Origin: Bacteroidota bacterium
GTDB lineage: Bacteria; Bacteroidota; Bacteroidia; Cytophagales; Cyclobacteriaceae
Assembly (NCBI GenBank): GCA_027592755.1
Contig: JAQCLE010000019.1
Location: 1-50,692 of the forward strand
Length of the DNA stretch: 50,692 bases
Direction: 5' to 3'
The stretch's first letter is position 1. Each line of letters starts with the position of its first letter. Shown here piece by piece: positions 36,227-46,037 of the stretch. The notes under the pieces were generated by a model. That model was given only the letters and a program-made list of their open reading frames with translations, did not search any database and had not been told where the DNA came from. The position numbers and the translations under genes were made by a program.

Positions 36227-37906
36227 ATGAAGCCGTGGCACAAATATTATCCAGGTGGAAAAGCCCCAAATATTGATTTTAGTTATTACAAAAATCTTCC
36301 AGATGTTCTTCAAAAAGCCGTAACGCAATATGGTGACAGCATAGCCTGTGAAAATTTCGGAAAGCAATTATCTTTTTCAGAACTGGATAGGCTTTCCAAA
36401 GATTTCGCAGCTTTTACTACAACAATAGGACTAAAAAAAGGTGATCGAATAGCCCTCCAGATGCCAAATATTCTTCAATACCCAATTGCATTGTTTGGAT
36501 CGTTGAGAGCAGGGCTAGTTGTAGTTAATACCAATCCTCTTTATACACCAAGAGAAATGGAGCATCAATTCAAGGATTCCGGTGCTAAGGCGGTTGTAAT
36601 CCTGGCAAACTTTGCCCACAACCTTGAAAAGGTCCTTCCCGATACTGAAATAGTAAATGTGATTGTCACCGAACTGGGAGATTCGATTGGCGGGTTGAAG
36701 GGTAAGATTATGAATCTCGTCATCAACTACGTAAAGAAGATGGTACCCAAATTTAAGCTTCCGGGACATTTGAAATTCAACGATGCGATGAAAACCGGAG
36801 CCCGATTCAAAAATGATTATTCTGACCCGGAAATTTCATCAGAAGATATTGCCTTTTTGCAATATACCGGCGGAACTACCGGTGTGTCCAAAGGTGCCAT
36901 GCTCACGAACGCTAACCTTACTGCCAATTTGATGCAAGTAGATGATATACTCAAGCAAGTTATCAAACCTGGTGAAGTAACGATTACTCCTCTCCCACTG
37001 TATCACATTTTTGCTCTTATGTTTACACTTGGGTTTGTAAAACTCGGGCTGAACAATGTTTTGATTACTAATCCGAAAGACATCTCAGGATTTGTTAAAG
37101 AACTAAAAAAACACAAATTCACTGGTATCATCGGTGTCAACACACTATACAATGCTTTACTCAATAACCCGGAATTTAAGAACATTGATTTTTCAGCTTT
37201 AAAATTATCCGCCGGGGGTGGAATGGCCATTCAAAAAGTAGTATCAGACAGATGGCAAGAAGTAACCGGTGTAGCACTACTTGAGGGTTACGGCCTTACA
37301 GAAACAAGTCCAGTACTTACCTTGAATCCACCTGGTGGTCAGAACCATCGAGTTGGTACCATTGGTATTCCAATTCCTGAAACAGAAATTGAACTGATGG
37401 ATGAAGATGGAAAACCTGTTCCTCTCGGTGAACCAGGAGAAATATGCGCCCGTGGACCCCAGGTGATGAAAGGATACTGGCAAAGGCAGGAAGCTACAGA
37501 TGAGGTTATGACTGGTGGTTGGCTACACACCGGTGATATTGGTATCATGGATGAAGACGGATTCTTTAAGATTGTTGACAGGAAAAAAGAAATGATTCTG
37601 GTTTCTGGATTTAATGTTTATCCAAATGAAATAGAAAATGTAGTTGCTTCCCACCCCAAAGTGCTTGAAGTTGGCGCAATAGGAGTTCCCGACTCAAGAT
37701 CTACGGAAGTTGTTAAAATATTCGTTGTTAAACGAGACCAGAGCTTGACCAAGGAGGAACTTCAGGCTTATTGCCGTGAAAACCTTACTGCATATAAATG
37801 TCCACGGCACATCGATTTTATTGATGAACTTCCTAAGTCAAATGTTGGTAAGGTGTTAAGAAGGATATTGAAAGAAAATGATGCTAAGGTCAGTTCTTAT
37901 GGATAG
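36227..37906 (+). CDS. fadD: Long-chain fatty-acid-CoA ligase (FadD type)
   Basis: This 559-aa AMP-forming ligase has the phosphate-binding loop YTGGTTGVSKGAM, the motif GYGLTETSPVLT, WLHTGDIG, the hinge IVDRKKEMILVSGFNVYP and the catalytic Lys near the end (LPKSNVGKVLRR). It activates long-chain fatty acids to acyl-CoA for degradation or lipid synthesis. A frame can be opened from a TTG at 36218, but the ATG at 36227 gives the usual FadD start (KPWHKYYP) and is preferred. It converges with the feo cluster, with only 6 bases between the genes. Confidence 0.93.
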   Translation: MKPWHKYYPGGKAPNIDFSYYKNLPDVLQKAVTQYGDSIACENFGKQLSFSELDRLSKDFAAFTTTIGLKKGDRIALQMPNILQYPIALFGSLRAGLVVVNTNPLYTPREMEHQFKDSGAKAVVILANFAHNLEKVLPDTEIVNVIVTELGDSIGGLKGKIMNLVINYVKKMVPKFKLPGHLKFNDAMKTGARFKNDYSDPEISSEDIAFLQYTGGTTGVSKGAMLTNANLTANLMQVDDILKQVIKPGEVTITPLPLYHIFALMFTLGFVKLGLNNVLITNPKDISGFVKELKKHKFTGIIGVNTLYNALLNNPEFKNIDFSALKLSAGGGMAIQKVVSDRWQEVTGVALLEGYGLTETSPVLTLNPPGGQNHRVGTIGIPIPETEIELMDEDGKPVPLGEPGEICARGPQVMKGYWQRQEATDEVMTGGWLHTGDIGIMDEDGFFKIVDRKKEMILVSGFNVYPNEIENVVASHPKVLEVGAIGVPDSRSTEVVKIFVVKRDQSLTKEELQAYCRENLTAYKCPRHIDFIDELPKSNVGKVLRRILKENDAKVSSYG

Positions 37907-37912
37907 CAACAC

Positions 37913-38059
37913 CTATGTTTTTTTGATATCCTCACGTAGGGCAGTATCTCCGCAGCTTCCACAATGACAATCCTTACTGGTAAGATTTCTATAAGCTAAT
38001 CTGCCCATATAGTAACAGGCCGATGCAAAAATTATCACTATGAGTACTGTTTGTAGCAT
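37913..38059 (-). CDS. FeoB-associated Cys-rich membrane protein (48 aa)
   Basis: The 48-residue frame MLQTVLIVIIFASACYYMGR..., LTSKDCHCGSCGDTALRED has one membrane segment (about 3-19) and a C-x-C-x2-C cluster (31, 33, 36). It matches the small FeoB-associated Cys-rich proteins that often follow feoB, thought to help ferrous-iron uptake or handle iron at the pore exit. Its ATG overlaps the feoB stop by one base (TAATG), a strong sign of translational coupling. The stop at 37913 is 6 bases from the end of the convergent fadD. Confidence 0.85.
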   Translation of the reverse strand: MLQTVLIVIIFASACYYMGRLAYRNLTSKDCHCGSCGDTALREDIKKT

Positions 38060-40032
38060 TAATTGAAAATATTATAAGCTAACAACGCACTAAGATAAGC
38101 AAGTGTTGTCATATATACAGTCTGAATAAAAGGCCATTTCCATGATTTAGTTTCTCTATAAACAATGGCTAATGTGCTCATACACTGCATGGCAAACACA
38201 TAAAAAACCATCAGCGAGATCCCCGACGCCAGAGTATACACCGGTAAACCGGTCGCTGGATTAATTTCGCTCCGCATGCGCTCAATAAGAGAAGAACCAT
38301 CATTGAAATCTTGCTCCACACTATAAATTGTGGCCATTGATCCAACGAAAATCTCCCTCGCTGCAAAGGATGTAATAAGCGAAATTCCAATTTTCCAATC
38401 ATATCCCAATGGTGCTATGCCAGGTTCAATGACATGGCCAAGGTGGCCAATCCAGGAGTTGGATAATCTTGCGCTATTCACTTCACTCTCATAATCATCC
38501 TGATCTGTCGGGTTATTTGGCAATTCAACGCGGGAAACTGCTTCTTCCATTTTATTTCCTGGCCCGTAGGAAGCCAGTACCCATAATATTATCGAAATGG
38601 CCATGATTATCTTCCCTGCTTGCCAAACGAAAATGGAAGACTTTTCCAGGATGGTGTACAGGATGTTCTTAAAATAGGGTAGCTTATAACCTGGCATTTC
38701 CATAACCAGATAACTCTTTTCATCAGTTTTAAGCAAAAACTTAAAAACTCCTGCCACCAGGAGTGCAGATACCAATCCTAACACATATAATCCCAAAAGA
38801 ACTATCCCTTTCAGGTTAAAAATTTCCAAAATCAGAACATCTGGAATAACCAACGCAATTAGCAATGTATAGACCGGCAATCTTGCCGAACAACTCATGA
38901 GGGGAGTGACCATTATAGTAATGAGCCTATCCTTCCAATGATGGATAGTTCGGGTCGCCATAATAGCGGGGATCGCACATGCAACACCGGAGATAAGAGG
39001 AACTACGCTTTTACCATTTAATCCAAATGGCCGCATTAGTTTATCCATTATAAATACTACCCTTGACATATACCCGGTCTCCTCCAATACTACGATGAAC
39101 AAGAAGAGCAAGGCAATCTGCGGTACGAAAATCACTACTCCACCTAAACCGGGAATAATCCCCTCAGCTAGTAGGTTGGTTAAAACACCTGACGGAAGGT
39201 GCTCTTTAAGCCAGTGGCTTGATGAAAAAAACACGCTGTCGATTAATTCCATAGGAACCTCAGCAACGGAATAAATAGTTTGGAAAATTGAGAAAAGAAT
39301 ACCCAAAAAGATAATGTAACCTGCAATAGGGTGAATTAATACCTTGTCAACTTTTCGACTTAATGACTTTGAAGCGGTATAAGATTTTTTCTCTATGAAA
39401 TTTAAATACTTCCTGATTTTCTTAAATCTCTGTTCCGTTTCTAAAATTTGAGCTGATGGATCATCAAGATTTGATAAAACTGCCTCGGAATTTTCGGAAT
39501 AAAATGGATAAAAGGAATCTGAAGTTTTGAAGTCTAATAGTAATTTCTTCAGATCATCAAATCCCGTTCCTTTCCTTGAATTAAGTTGAATCACATTGAT
39601 ACCACCAAACATTTCACTAAGCTTCAATTTATCAATTTCAACTCCTCTTCTTTGAGCTACATCAGACATATTCAAAGCCAGAATGACCGGAATACGGAGA
39701 TCGTAAATTTGGGTGAACAATAAAAGATTATGTTCCAGATTAGCAGAATCCACTACAACAATGATTACTTCAGGATAATCGGGATGATCGGGATTATTAA
39801 GTAAGTCAATTACAACCTGCTCATCATCAGAACGGGGATAAATACTATAAGTGCCGGGTAAATCAGTTATGGAAACTTTATGGTCTGTGGCCAATGTCAT
39901 ATGGCCAACTTTCTTATCAACAGTAACACCAGGATAATTACCAACATGCTGATTCAAACCTGTCAATAAGTTGAACACTGAAGTTTTTCCCGAATTTGGA
40001 TTGCCGACCAGGGCTACTTTGCTAATTTTCAT
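38059..40032 (-). CDS. feoB: Ferrous iron transporter FeoB
   Basis: This 657-aa protein begins with an intact G domain: GNPNSGKTSVF (10-20), switch I NYPGVTVDKK, DLPGTYSI, NMSD and a C-terminal helical linker (to about 225). Two gate domains follow, with the paired motifs FVPQIALLFLFIVVLEETGYMSR, GLNGKSVVPLISGVACAIPA and SCSARLPVYTLL. The last helices match the family; E. coli FeoB is longer (773 aa). It imports Fe2+ across the inner membrane. Its start lies 5 bases after feoA, and the Cys-rich small gene follows in a TAATG overlap. Confidence 0.96.
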   Translation of the reverse strand: MKISKVALVGNPNSGKTSVFNLLTGLNQHVGNYPGVTVDKKVGHMTLATDHKVSITDLPGTYSIYPRSDDEQVVIDLLNNPDHPDYPEVIIVVVDSANLEHNLLLFTQIYDLRIPVILALNMSDVAQRRGVEIDKLKLSEMFGGINVIQLNSRKGTGFDDLKKLLLDFKTSDSFYPFYSENSEAVLSNLDDPSAQILETEQRFKKIRKYLNFIEKKSYTASKSLSRKVDKVLIHPIAGYIIFLGILFSIFQTIYSVAEVPMELIDSVFFSSSHWLKEHLPSGVLTNLLAEGIIPGLGGVVIFVPQIALLFLFIVVLEETGYMSRVVFIMDKLMRPFGLNGKSVVPLISGVACAIPAIMATRTIHHWKDRLITIMVTPLMSCSARLPVYTLLIALVIPDVLILEIFNLKGIVLLGLYVLGLVSALLVAGVFKFLLKTDEKSYLVMEMPGYKLPYFKNILYTILEKSSIFVWQAGKIIMAISIILWVLASYGPGNKMEEAVSRVELPNNPTDQDDYESEVNSARLSNSWIGHLGHVIEPGIAPLGYDWKIGISLITSFAAREIFVGSMATIYSVEQDFNDGSSLIERMRSEINPATGLPVYTLASGISLMVFYVFAMQCMSTLAIVYRETKSWKWPFIQTVYMTTLAYLSALLAYNIFN

Positions 40033-40037
40033 TGATC

Positions 40038-40280
40038 TTACCCAATCCTTTTTACTTTAATCAGTGCCGCCTCTTCGAGACGTAGAGAAAGCATCATTCC
40101 TTCAATATCAATCGCAATTGGGTCTCCAAACGGTGCTTTAAAAACAATTTGAATTTGTCGGCCTGGATATAAACCCATCTCGGTCAATTTGGGTGATAAT
40201 TCATGATCTGAAATTCCACAAACTTCTAACTTGACGTATGAAGACTGCTCATGAAGGCTTAGTGAATTCTGGTGATCCAT
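40038..40280 (-). CDS. feoA: Ferrous iron transport protein FeoA
   Basis: The 80-aa protein is a small SH3-like FeoA: HELSPKLTEMGLYPGRQIQI, FKAPFGDPIAIDIEGMMLSL. FeoA binds the cytoplasmic side of FeoB and supports Fe2+ uptake. It is the first gene of feoA-feoB-Cys-rich small protein. A perfect palindrome (TTTAGAA, TTCTAAA) lies 13 bases upstream of the ATG, a likely place for iron-dependent repression. The DNA between this and the next gene (40311-40442) shows nothing else certain. Confidence 0.93.
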   Translation of the reverse strand: MDHQNSLSLHEQSSYVKLEVCGISDHELSPKLTEMGLYPGRQIQIVFKAPFGDPIAIDIEGMMLSLRLEEAALIKVKRIG

Positions 40281-40293
40281 ATATGTGCTGCAA

Positions 40294-40310
40294 TTTAGAA
40301 AGATTCTAAA
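40294..40310. promoter_or_regulatory. Palindromic operator candidate of the feo operon
   Basis: TTTAGAA (40294-40300) and TTCTAAA (40304-40310) form a perfect 7+3+7 palindrome 13 bases before feoA. A plausible TTG/TAAATTGC promoter overlaps it on the minus strand. The size and position fit a metal-responsive repressor (Fur- or DtxR/MntR-type), but which protein binds is not known. Confidence 0.5.
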
Positions 40311-40442
40311 TAAAGCAATCCTTAAAAGACAGATTATGATAAGAATCAGGAAAGTACTAAACGAGCTTATAAGCTTATGGATTTTTTAAGCGTGTGATAA
40401 CACCAAAAAAGGCGAAGAGAACCCAGTTCCAAAAGGAAAAGA

Positions 40443-41213
40443 TTACTTCATCCTTTCAGCGAACTGCTCAACATCAAATTTGATGTCGTCTTCGCCAATC
40501 TGGTCGAATGGATTCTCGAGGTGATTCTGAATGTTGTCCAAGCTTATCAGCACAAAGCTGTACATGATCGGAATCATGTAGACCAGGCTGGGGTAGTAGT
40601 CTTGCGCTTCGTAGGCAAAATATGGTGCATATAATACAGGAAAACTGTACATAAATACAGTGCTGTAAGCTCGAAGAGTCACGGGTGTTCGGTAGTGTAA
40701 AACTACCTTCATACTTTCAACAGCACCTGACAATTTGCTTATGTATTGGCTCACACGGGACATTTCACCCACTTGAAGACCGAATTTTCTAAAGTCCTGA
40801 ACGTGAATTGAAAGGCGGGATATTTTTTCGAAAAGTTCATTCTCCAAGTCTGCTGTCTCGCGACTCCTGTTAGTAAAGAGATTCTTAGCAGTTCATAGGT
40901 TTCAATAAGCTCCTTCCTTAATTCAACCTGGAAGTCCTTCTGTTCTGGGGTCAGCCAATCTCTTGACGCTACAAAAATGGCCATGAGGTGGTTTTTGAAA
41001 TCCCCAAATTGAATCAATGCATTCTCCCGACGCTTAAAAGCACTGTCAATGGAAAAAACCACCGGAAAAACCAAGCGCTACCCCAATTAAGGGCAAAGGG
41101 AAATCAGCGTAAATTTCATAATGCTTACAAAACACAGTGACACCCACCGCGACAATAGTCACTATGAATGTTTTATAATTGATAATGAGAAAAATACTCC
41201 TTAAGATTTTCAT
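40443..41213 (-). pseudogene. Bestrophin-like membrane protein gene with two compensating frameshifts
   Basis: The ATG at 41211-41213 opens a frame with membrane-type sequence (FLIINYKTFIVTIVAVGVTVF). Near 41075 it shifts to the frame giving FPVVFSIDSAFKRRENALIQ. Near 40850 it shifts back to the first frame (LFEKISRLSIHVQDFRKFG) and runs to the stop at 40443. The end (LDNIQNHLENPFDQIGEDDI) resembles the C-terminal ENPF region of bestrophin-like chloride channels; family assignment is tentative. Repaired length is about 256 aa. As the two shifts cancel and the promoter is perfect, sequencing errors are a real alternative to decay. Confidence 0.6.
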
Positions 41214-41233
41214 AGCGTCTGCAAAATTGACGG

Positions 41234-41264
41234 CAAAAATATATGTTGACGAGGTGCCGTCAAA
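41234..41264 (-). promoter_or_regulatory. Perfect Bacteroidetes promoter of the bestrophin-like gene
   Basis: On the minus strand TTTG (41261-41264) is followed by exactly 19 bases and then TATTTTTG (41234-41241), matching the consensus TTTG-N19-TAnnTTTG completely. The start codon lies 20 bases further. This is the best promoter match in the window. The rest of 41265-41426 holds no gene I can support. Confidence 0.65.
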
Positions 41265-41426
41265 ACGTTACATTTTTAAGCACAACATCCGAGGAAACTC
41301 CTCCATGAATCTCTCTACTGTGTTTTCCAATTCAACTTCAAACACCATTATGAAATTGTAGTCATCCAATAAGACATAGACCGAAATCTTTGTATATTTA
41401 TAATTAATACTGAAATAATTTTAATC

Positions 41427-42452
41427 ATGAAGGCAGTGACAATAAACCATGCTGGCAAAATTATTTTATTCATACTGACACTATCTGTTTTTCAGTTAAA
41501 GGCACAGAATCATTTCGATGAGTTTATAGAAGCCGGAGAGGTGGATGCTAATATTATTTATAAAGCGTATTCCGACCCAATATTACAGGGCCTCAACTAC
41601 GGTTTTGGTCGCGGATGGTACAATACGGCTAAAAGCCATGAAAAGTTTGGCGTTGACTTTAGTATCAATGTTGTGATAGCATACGTTCCTGAAAAAGATC
41701 ACTTTTACAGCACTGCTGACCTTACTCAACAGTTTATTCAAAATGGAGGAAATACCAGGTTTGTTGGTTCTACATCGAAGTACCCCACAATGGTTGGTCC
41801 AGAGTCACCTCAACCAGTTTTCGAAGTTTACAATCCGGAATTTGATACTTATGAACAAATAACCGGTCCTGCCGGATTCAGCTTTACAAATAGTATCGTC
41901 AAACAAGCAGTGCCTGTTGTGATACCTCAATTTGGCATAGGCCTCTTCAAGAATACCGATATTAAACTCAGGTTTTTACCTAAAGTCGGAAGTTCTGATG
42001 TCAAATTGAATATGTTTGGAATCGGTGTCATGCATGATATCAAACAATGGATTCCAGGAAACTCTGTGATTCCTATTGACATAGCATTATTAGTAGGATA
42101 TACTCATTTTGGACTTGATGTCTTAAAAATTGAAGATGATAATGATGAAGGGCATTTCAAGCTTAATTCAGTTACCTATCAACTACTGGTATCAAAGACG
42201 CTTAAAGTGATCACATTTTACGGAGGTTTTGGTTATATCGACGGGTATTCCAAAGTTAATATTAAAGGTGAGTATGATGTTGCAGCAAGCCTGACACCAA
42301 TCATTGACCCGGTTAATTTCAAATCCAAAAGTACGGGTATGAATGGCGCTTTGGGAGTTCGATTGGCCATCAAAGTTCTGACATTGCATTGTGATTATAC
42401 CATTCAGGACTACAATGCGCTGTCCTTTGGATTTGGCTTTTCAATCCGATAA
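41427..42452 (+). CDS. Predicted outer-membrane protein, DUF6588-like
   Basis: The 341-aa protein has a signal peptide (about 1-27, FQLKAQ). A body of alternating beta strands follows, rich in Gly and aromatics (GLNYGFGRGWYNTAK, TFYGGFGYIDGYSK), ending in FGFGFSIR, a typical beta-barrel end with a terminal aromatic pattern. It resembles the uncharacterised DUF6588 family of Bacteroidetes, but the family number is from memory. It probably lies in the outer membrane; no function is known. It stands alone between the bestrophin-like gene and the large lipoprotein gene. Confidence 0.7.
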   Translation: MKAVTINHAGKIILFILTLSVFQLKAQNHFDEFIEAGEVDANIIYKAYSDPILQGLNYGFGRGWYNTAKSHEKFGVDFSINVVIAYVPEKDHFYSTADLTQQFIQNGGNTRFVGSTSKYPTMVGPESPQPVFEVYNPEFDTYEQITGPAGFSFTNSIVKQAVPVVIPQFGIGLFKNTDIKLRFLPKVGSSDVKLNMFGIGVMHDIKQWIPGNSVIPIDIALLVGYTHFGLDVLKIEDDNDEGHFKLNSVTYQLLVSKTLKVITFYGGFGYIDGYSKVNIKGEYDVAASLTPIIDPVNFKSKSTGMNGALGVRLAIKVLTLHCDYTIQDYNALSFGFGFSIR

Positions 42453-42627
42453 ACATGATTTGACTTCTATTCAATTTATTAATAAAAAAATCGGTTGGAA
42501 TACATCCGGGATAATGCTTCTGATTTTCATTAGAAATCAAGGCTCAATAATCAATACTTGGCTCTTGTCTTCTTTTCAATTTAATTTGAAGATTGAATCC
42601 AATTCTTACTAAATACCTTCATCATCT

Positions 42628-45600
42628 ATGTTTCACTCTCTCAATCGGCAATTTCTTATTGCCTTTTCTTTGACAATAGCTATTCTCTCATGTCAAAAAC
42701 CCAAACCACTTTACAATCACATAGTGATCAGGGAAGATTCAATCCAGGGGCCTGTTCGGGCCAGGGAAATAATGGATAACACAGCCATTTCTCTTGCCGA
42801 TGGTATTAAAATGGAACTTTGGGCTACCGATTCCCTGGCGCCTGACCCGATTGCAATGTCAATTGATGACTATGGAAGGGTTTATTTAACAAGAACGAAT
42901 CGACAGAAACATTCAGAATTTGATATCCGCGGTCATAGAGATTGGATGACAGCTTCAATTGCGTTACAGTCAGCAGAAGAACGAAGGGAGTTTCTTCATA
43001 AAACGTTTTCTCCTGAAAATAGTGCTCAGAATGAATGGTTGACAGACCTGAACAAGGATGGAATACATGATTGGAAGGATTTGGCTGTTGAAGAAGAGGA
43101 AGTTTGGCAGATAGAAGATCTTAATCAAGATGGACTAGCTGATGTTTCTACAAGGATTTTAAGCGATTTCCATGATGAAGTGACTGATGTCGCCGGTGCC
43201 TTACTCATCAGGAGAAACGATATGTTCGTTGGAGTTGGTCCAGACATGTGGCGATTGGAAGACACAGATGGAGACGGCCGTGTGGACATTAAAAAATCTA
43301 TCAGTCATGGCTATGCTGTACATATAGGATTTGGAGGACATGGTATGTCCGGAGTTATTGAAGGACCCGACGGTAAAATTTATTGGGGGATTGGGGACAT
43401 TGGAGCCAACCTTACTGCCTTAGATGGTTCAATTCATAAATACCCAAATCAGGGTGTTCTGGTCAGATCAAATCCTGATGGAAGCAATTTTGAAGTCTTC
43501 GCAGCCGGATTGAGAAATACTCATGAATTTGTCTTCGATGAATATGGAAACATTATCGGTGCAGACAATGACGGCGATCACCCGGGAGAAAGTGAGCGAT
43601 TGGTGCACATTGTCGAAGGATCAGATGCAGGTTGGAGGTCAAATTGGCAATATGGGAAATACACGGATTCTCGAAACAACGAATACAAAGTCTGGATGGA
43701 GGAACGACTCTTTGTTCCAAGATGGGAAGGTCAGGCAGCTTATATTATGCCACCAATTACCAACTATCACAATGGTCCGACAGGCATGGTTTATAACCCC
43801 GGCACCACCCTTGGATCAGCGTGGAAGAACAAGTTCTTTCTTGTAGAATTCGTCGGGAATCCAAGCCGATCACATATCTGGTCTTTCAGTCTCAAACCCA
43901 AAGGAGCCTCCTTCAATCTTAACGAAGACATCGATCTTATGAGCGGTGTCTTAACAACCGGAATTCGGTTTGGACCTGACGGAGCCCTTTATGCCGCAGA
44001 CTGGGTCAATGGATGGGATACAAAAAATTACGGACGCGTTTGGAGAATCGATGTAACCGATGATAAAAATGATCTTGCTGAAATCAGAAAGGAAACCAAA
44101 GAACTCATGGTACTCGATTATAAAGACCAATCCACAGACAGGCTGTACGAATTGCTTTTCCATGAAGACATGCGCATAAGGCTCAAGGCCCAGTATGAAC
44201 TCGCCAACCGGAATGATGATCGTACTTTGAGTAAGGCAATTGGTCAAACTGATAACCTACTGGCCAGAATTCATGGTATCTGGGGACTTGGTCAAATCCT
44301 GGCTTATGATCCTGCTCAGATAGAACAACTTGTATCCCTCCTTGGTGATAATGACCCCGAAATAATTACTCAGGCAGCCAAGGTTATTGGGGATTTGAAA
44401 TACGCTATAGCCGGAAATTCACTTCTTCCTTTGCTTGAACATCAAAACCCAAGAACACAGTTTTACGCGGCACAAGCACTCGGTCGAATAAAAATGATTG
44501 AGGCAGTCGATCCTCTTATTAAGATGATTGAATCCAATAACGATGAAGATCTCTACATCCGACATGCTGGAGTATTGGCACTTTCAAGAATTGGCTTAGT
44601 TGACCCTATCGTTGCGCTTTCAGATCATTCAAGTTTTGCATTGAGAGTCGCAGCCGTCCTTGTATTAAGGAGAATGGCCAATGAAAAAGTCGCTGTTTTT
44701 CTAAAAGATCAAGACGAATACATAGTTACGGAGGCCGCCAGAGCAATAAATGATGACTTCTCCATAGAAAAAGCACTACCGGCACTTGCCGCAACATTGA
44801 GCGAAGAAAGGTTCAGATCCGAGGCCCTCCTAAGAAGAGCCATCAATGCAGCACTCCGTGTCGGAGGAGGTGAGCAATTGGACTTGCTCATCGCTTTTGC
44901 ACAGCGTCCAGGTCTCGATCCAGTCTTGAAAGGTGAAGCCATTGCAACGCTGGCAACCTGGCCAAATCCTTCAGTCCTGGATCGCGTGGATGGCCGGTAC
45001 CGTGGTGAAATCAAAAGGGATGTCAATGAAATCAGACCCAAAATCACTCCGATGATCGCTCAGTTGCTTAAAAGTCTTGATGCTGAAGTAGTTTCGGCAA
45101 CCATCACAGCTATTGCCGAACTTGGAATTTCGGATTACAATGATCAATTGGTAATCATGGCAAAAAGCCACAAGAATCCTGACGTGAGATCATCTGCCCT
45201 GAAATACCTTGTTAATGCCGGTGCTGGTAATTCGACGCAGATCATCAGGGCAGGACTTGCAGATCAGTCCGAAATCGTCAGATCCACAGCAGTGAGCTAT
45301 CTCGCCGATTTGGAAACCAACGCTGAAACATTGAGCCAGATCACCGCACCTATACTTTCTCGGGGCACTATTAGTGAACAACAGGAATTAGTTAAGGTTT
45401 TAGGCACAATGCCACTGAAAAAATCAGAATCAACACTAAGCACTTTGGCTGATCAATTGATAAGTGGGAAACTATCAGGGGGCATTACGCTTGAGTTGAT
45501 CGAAGCGATTGAAGCCTCGGGTTCGGAAAATCTGGCTTCCAGGATTGAATCCATCAGATCATCCGATCCTAATAGTGTTGATTTCTATAAGGAAGCGCTT

Positions 45601-46023
45601 TATGGCGGTGATAGAAGACAAGGTGGTCGATATGTTTACACCAACTCAACAGGACAATGTACCCGATGCCATGCACTGAATGAAGGTGGAGCTAACGTTG
45701 GCCCTCCTTTAATGAACATAGGCAATACACACTCAAGGGAACAAATTCTTGAAGCACTTGTCAATCCAAGTGCAAGAATTTCACCAGGCTATGGTAATGT
45801 GACTTTGACATTGGCAGATGGACAAACAGTAACCGGCATCCTGGAGGAAGAAACAAATGAACGCCTTATAATAAGAACCAATGATGCGGAACCGCTGGAA
45901 GTCCCGGTTTCAAGAATCAGTTCAAGGACAAATCTTCCATCCAGCATGCCTCCGATGGGACAGATCATGTCAAGAAGAGAATTACGGGATGTCATAGAGT
46001 TTTTGGTTAATTTGAAGCAGTAA
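42628..46023 (+). CDS. Large lipoprotein: beta-propeller, HEAT repeats and cytochrome c motif
   Basis: This 1131-aa protein has a lipoprotein signal (AILSC, Cys22). The N-terminal half is a sorbosone/glucose-dehydrogenase-like propeller (GYAVHIGFGGHGMSGVIEGP, GLRNTHEFVFDEYGN, GADNDGDHPGESER) carrying three EF-hand-like loops (DLNKDGIHD, DLNQDGLAD, DTDGDGRVD). The middle (about 490-960) consists of HEAT-type alpha repeats. Near the end a single heme-binding CTRCH (Cys1011, Cys1014, His1015) is followed by a cytochrome-c-like domain. This matches the large PVC-type heme-binding/membrane-bound dehydrogenase family. It probably acts in the periplasm or on the surface in oxidation of sugars. The sulfatase gene starts 14 bases later, so they are co-transcribed. 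Confidence 0.88.
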   Translation: MFHSLNRQFLIAFSLTIAILSCQKPKPLYNHIVIREDSIQGPVRAREIMDNTAISLADGIKMELWATDSLAPDPIAMSIDDYGRVYLTRTNRQKHSEFDIRGHRDWMTASIALQSAEERREFLHKTFSPENSAQNEWLTDLNKDGIHDWKDLAVEEEEVWQIEDLNQDGLADVSTRILSDFHDEVTDVAGALLIRRNDMFVGVGPDMWRLEDTDGDGRVDIKKSISHGYAVHIGFGGHGMSGVIEGPDGKIYWGIGDIGANLTALDGSIHKYPNQGVLVRSNPDGSNFEVFAAGLRNTHEFVFDEYGNIIGADNDGDHPGESERLVHIVEGSDAGWRSNWQYGKYTDSRNNEYKVWMEERLFVPRWEGQAAYIMPPITNYHNGPTGMVYNPGTTLGSAWKNKFFLVEFVGNPSRSHIWSFSLKPKGASFNLNEDIDLMSGVLTTGIRFGPDGALYAADWVNGWDTKNYGRVWRIDVTDDKNDLAEIRKETKELMVLDYKDQSTDRLYELLFHEDMRIRLKAQYELANRNDDRTLSKAIGQTDNLLARIHGIWGLGQILAYDPAQIEQLVSLLGDNDPEIITQAAKVIGDLKYAIAGNSLLPLLEHQNPRTQFYAAQALGRIKMIEAVDPLIKMIESNNDEDLYIRHAGVLALSRIGLVDPIVALSDHSSFALRVAAVLVLRRMANEKVAVFLKDQDEYIVTEAARAINDDFSIEKALPALAATLSEERFRSEALLRRAINAALRVGGGEQLDLLIAFAQRPGLDPVLKGEAIATLATWPNPSVLDRVDGRYRGEIKRDVNEIRPKITPMIAQLLKSLDAEVVSATITAIAELGISDYNDQLVIMAKSHKNPDVRSSALKYLVNAGAGNSTQIIRAGLADQSEIVRSTAVSYLADLETNAETLSQITAPILSRGTISEQQELVKVLGTMPLKKSESTLSTLADQLISGKLSGGITLELIEAIEASGSENLASRIESIRSSDPNSVDFYKEALYGGDRRQGGRYVYTNSTGQCTRCHALNEGGANVGPPLMNIGNTHSREQILEALVNPSARISPGYGNVTLTLADGQTVTGILEEETNERLIIRTNDAEPLEVPVSRISSRTNLPSSMPPMGQIMSRRELRDVIEFLVNLKQ

Positions 46024-46037
46024 CCAACTACTGACCT

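Noticed and set aside
41179-41361. 60-residue plus-strand frame (IMRKILLKIFIASAKLTAKI...)
   Set aside because: It lies over the start and promoter of the minus-strand bestrophin-like gene, and no family is recognised; best read as a shadow frame.
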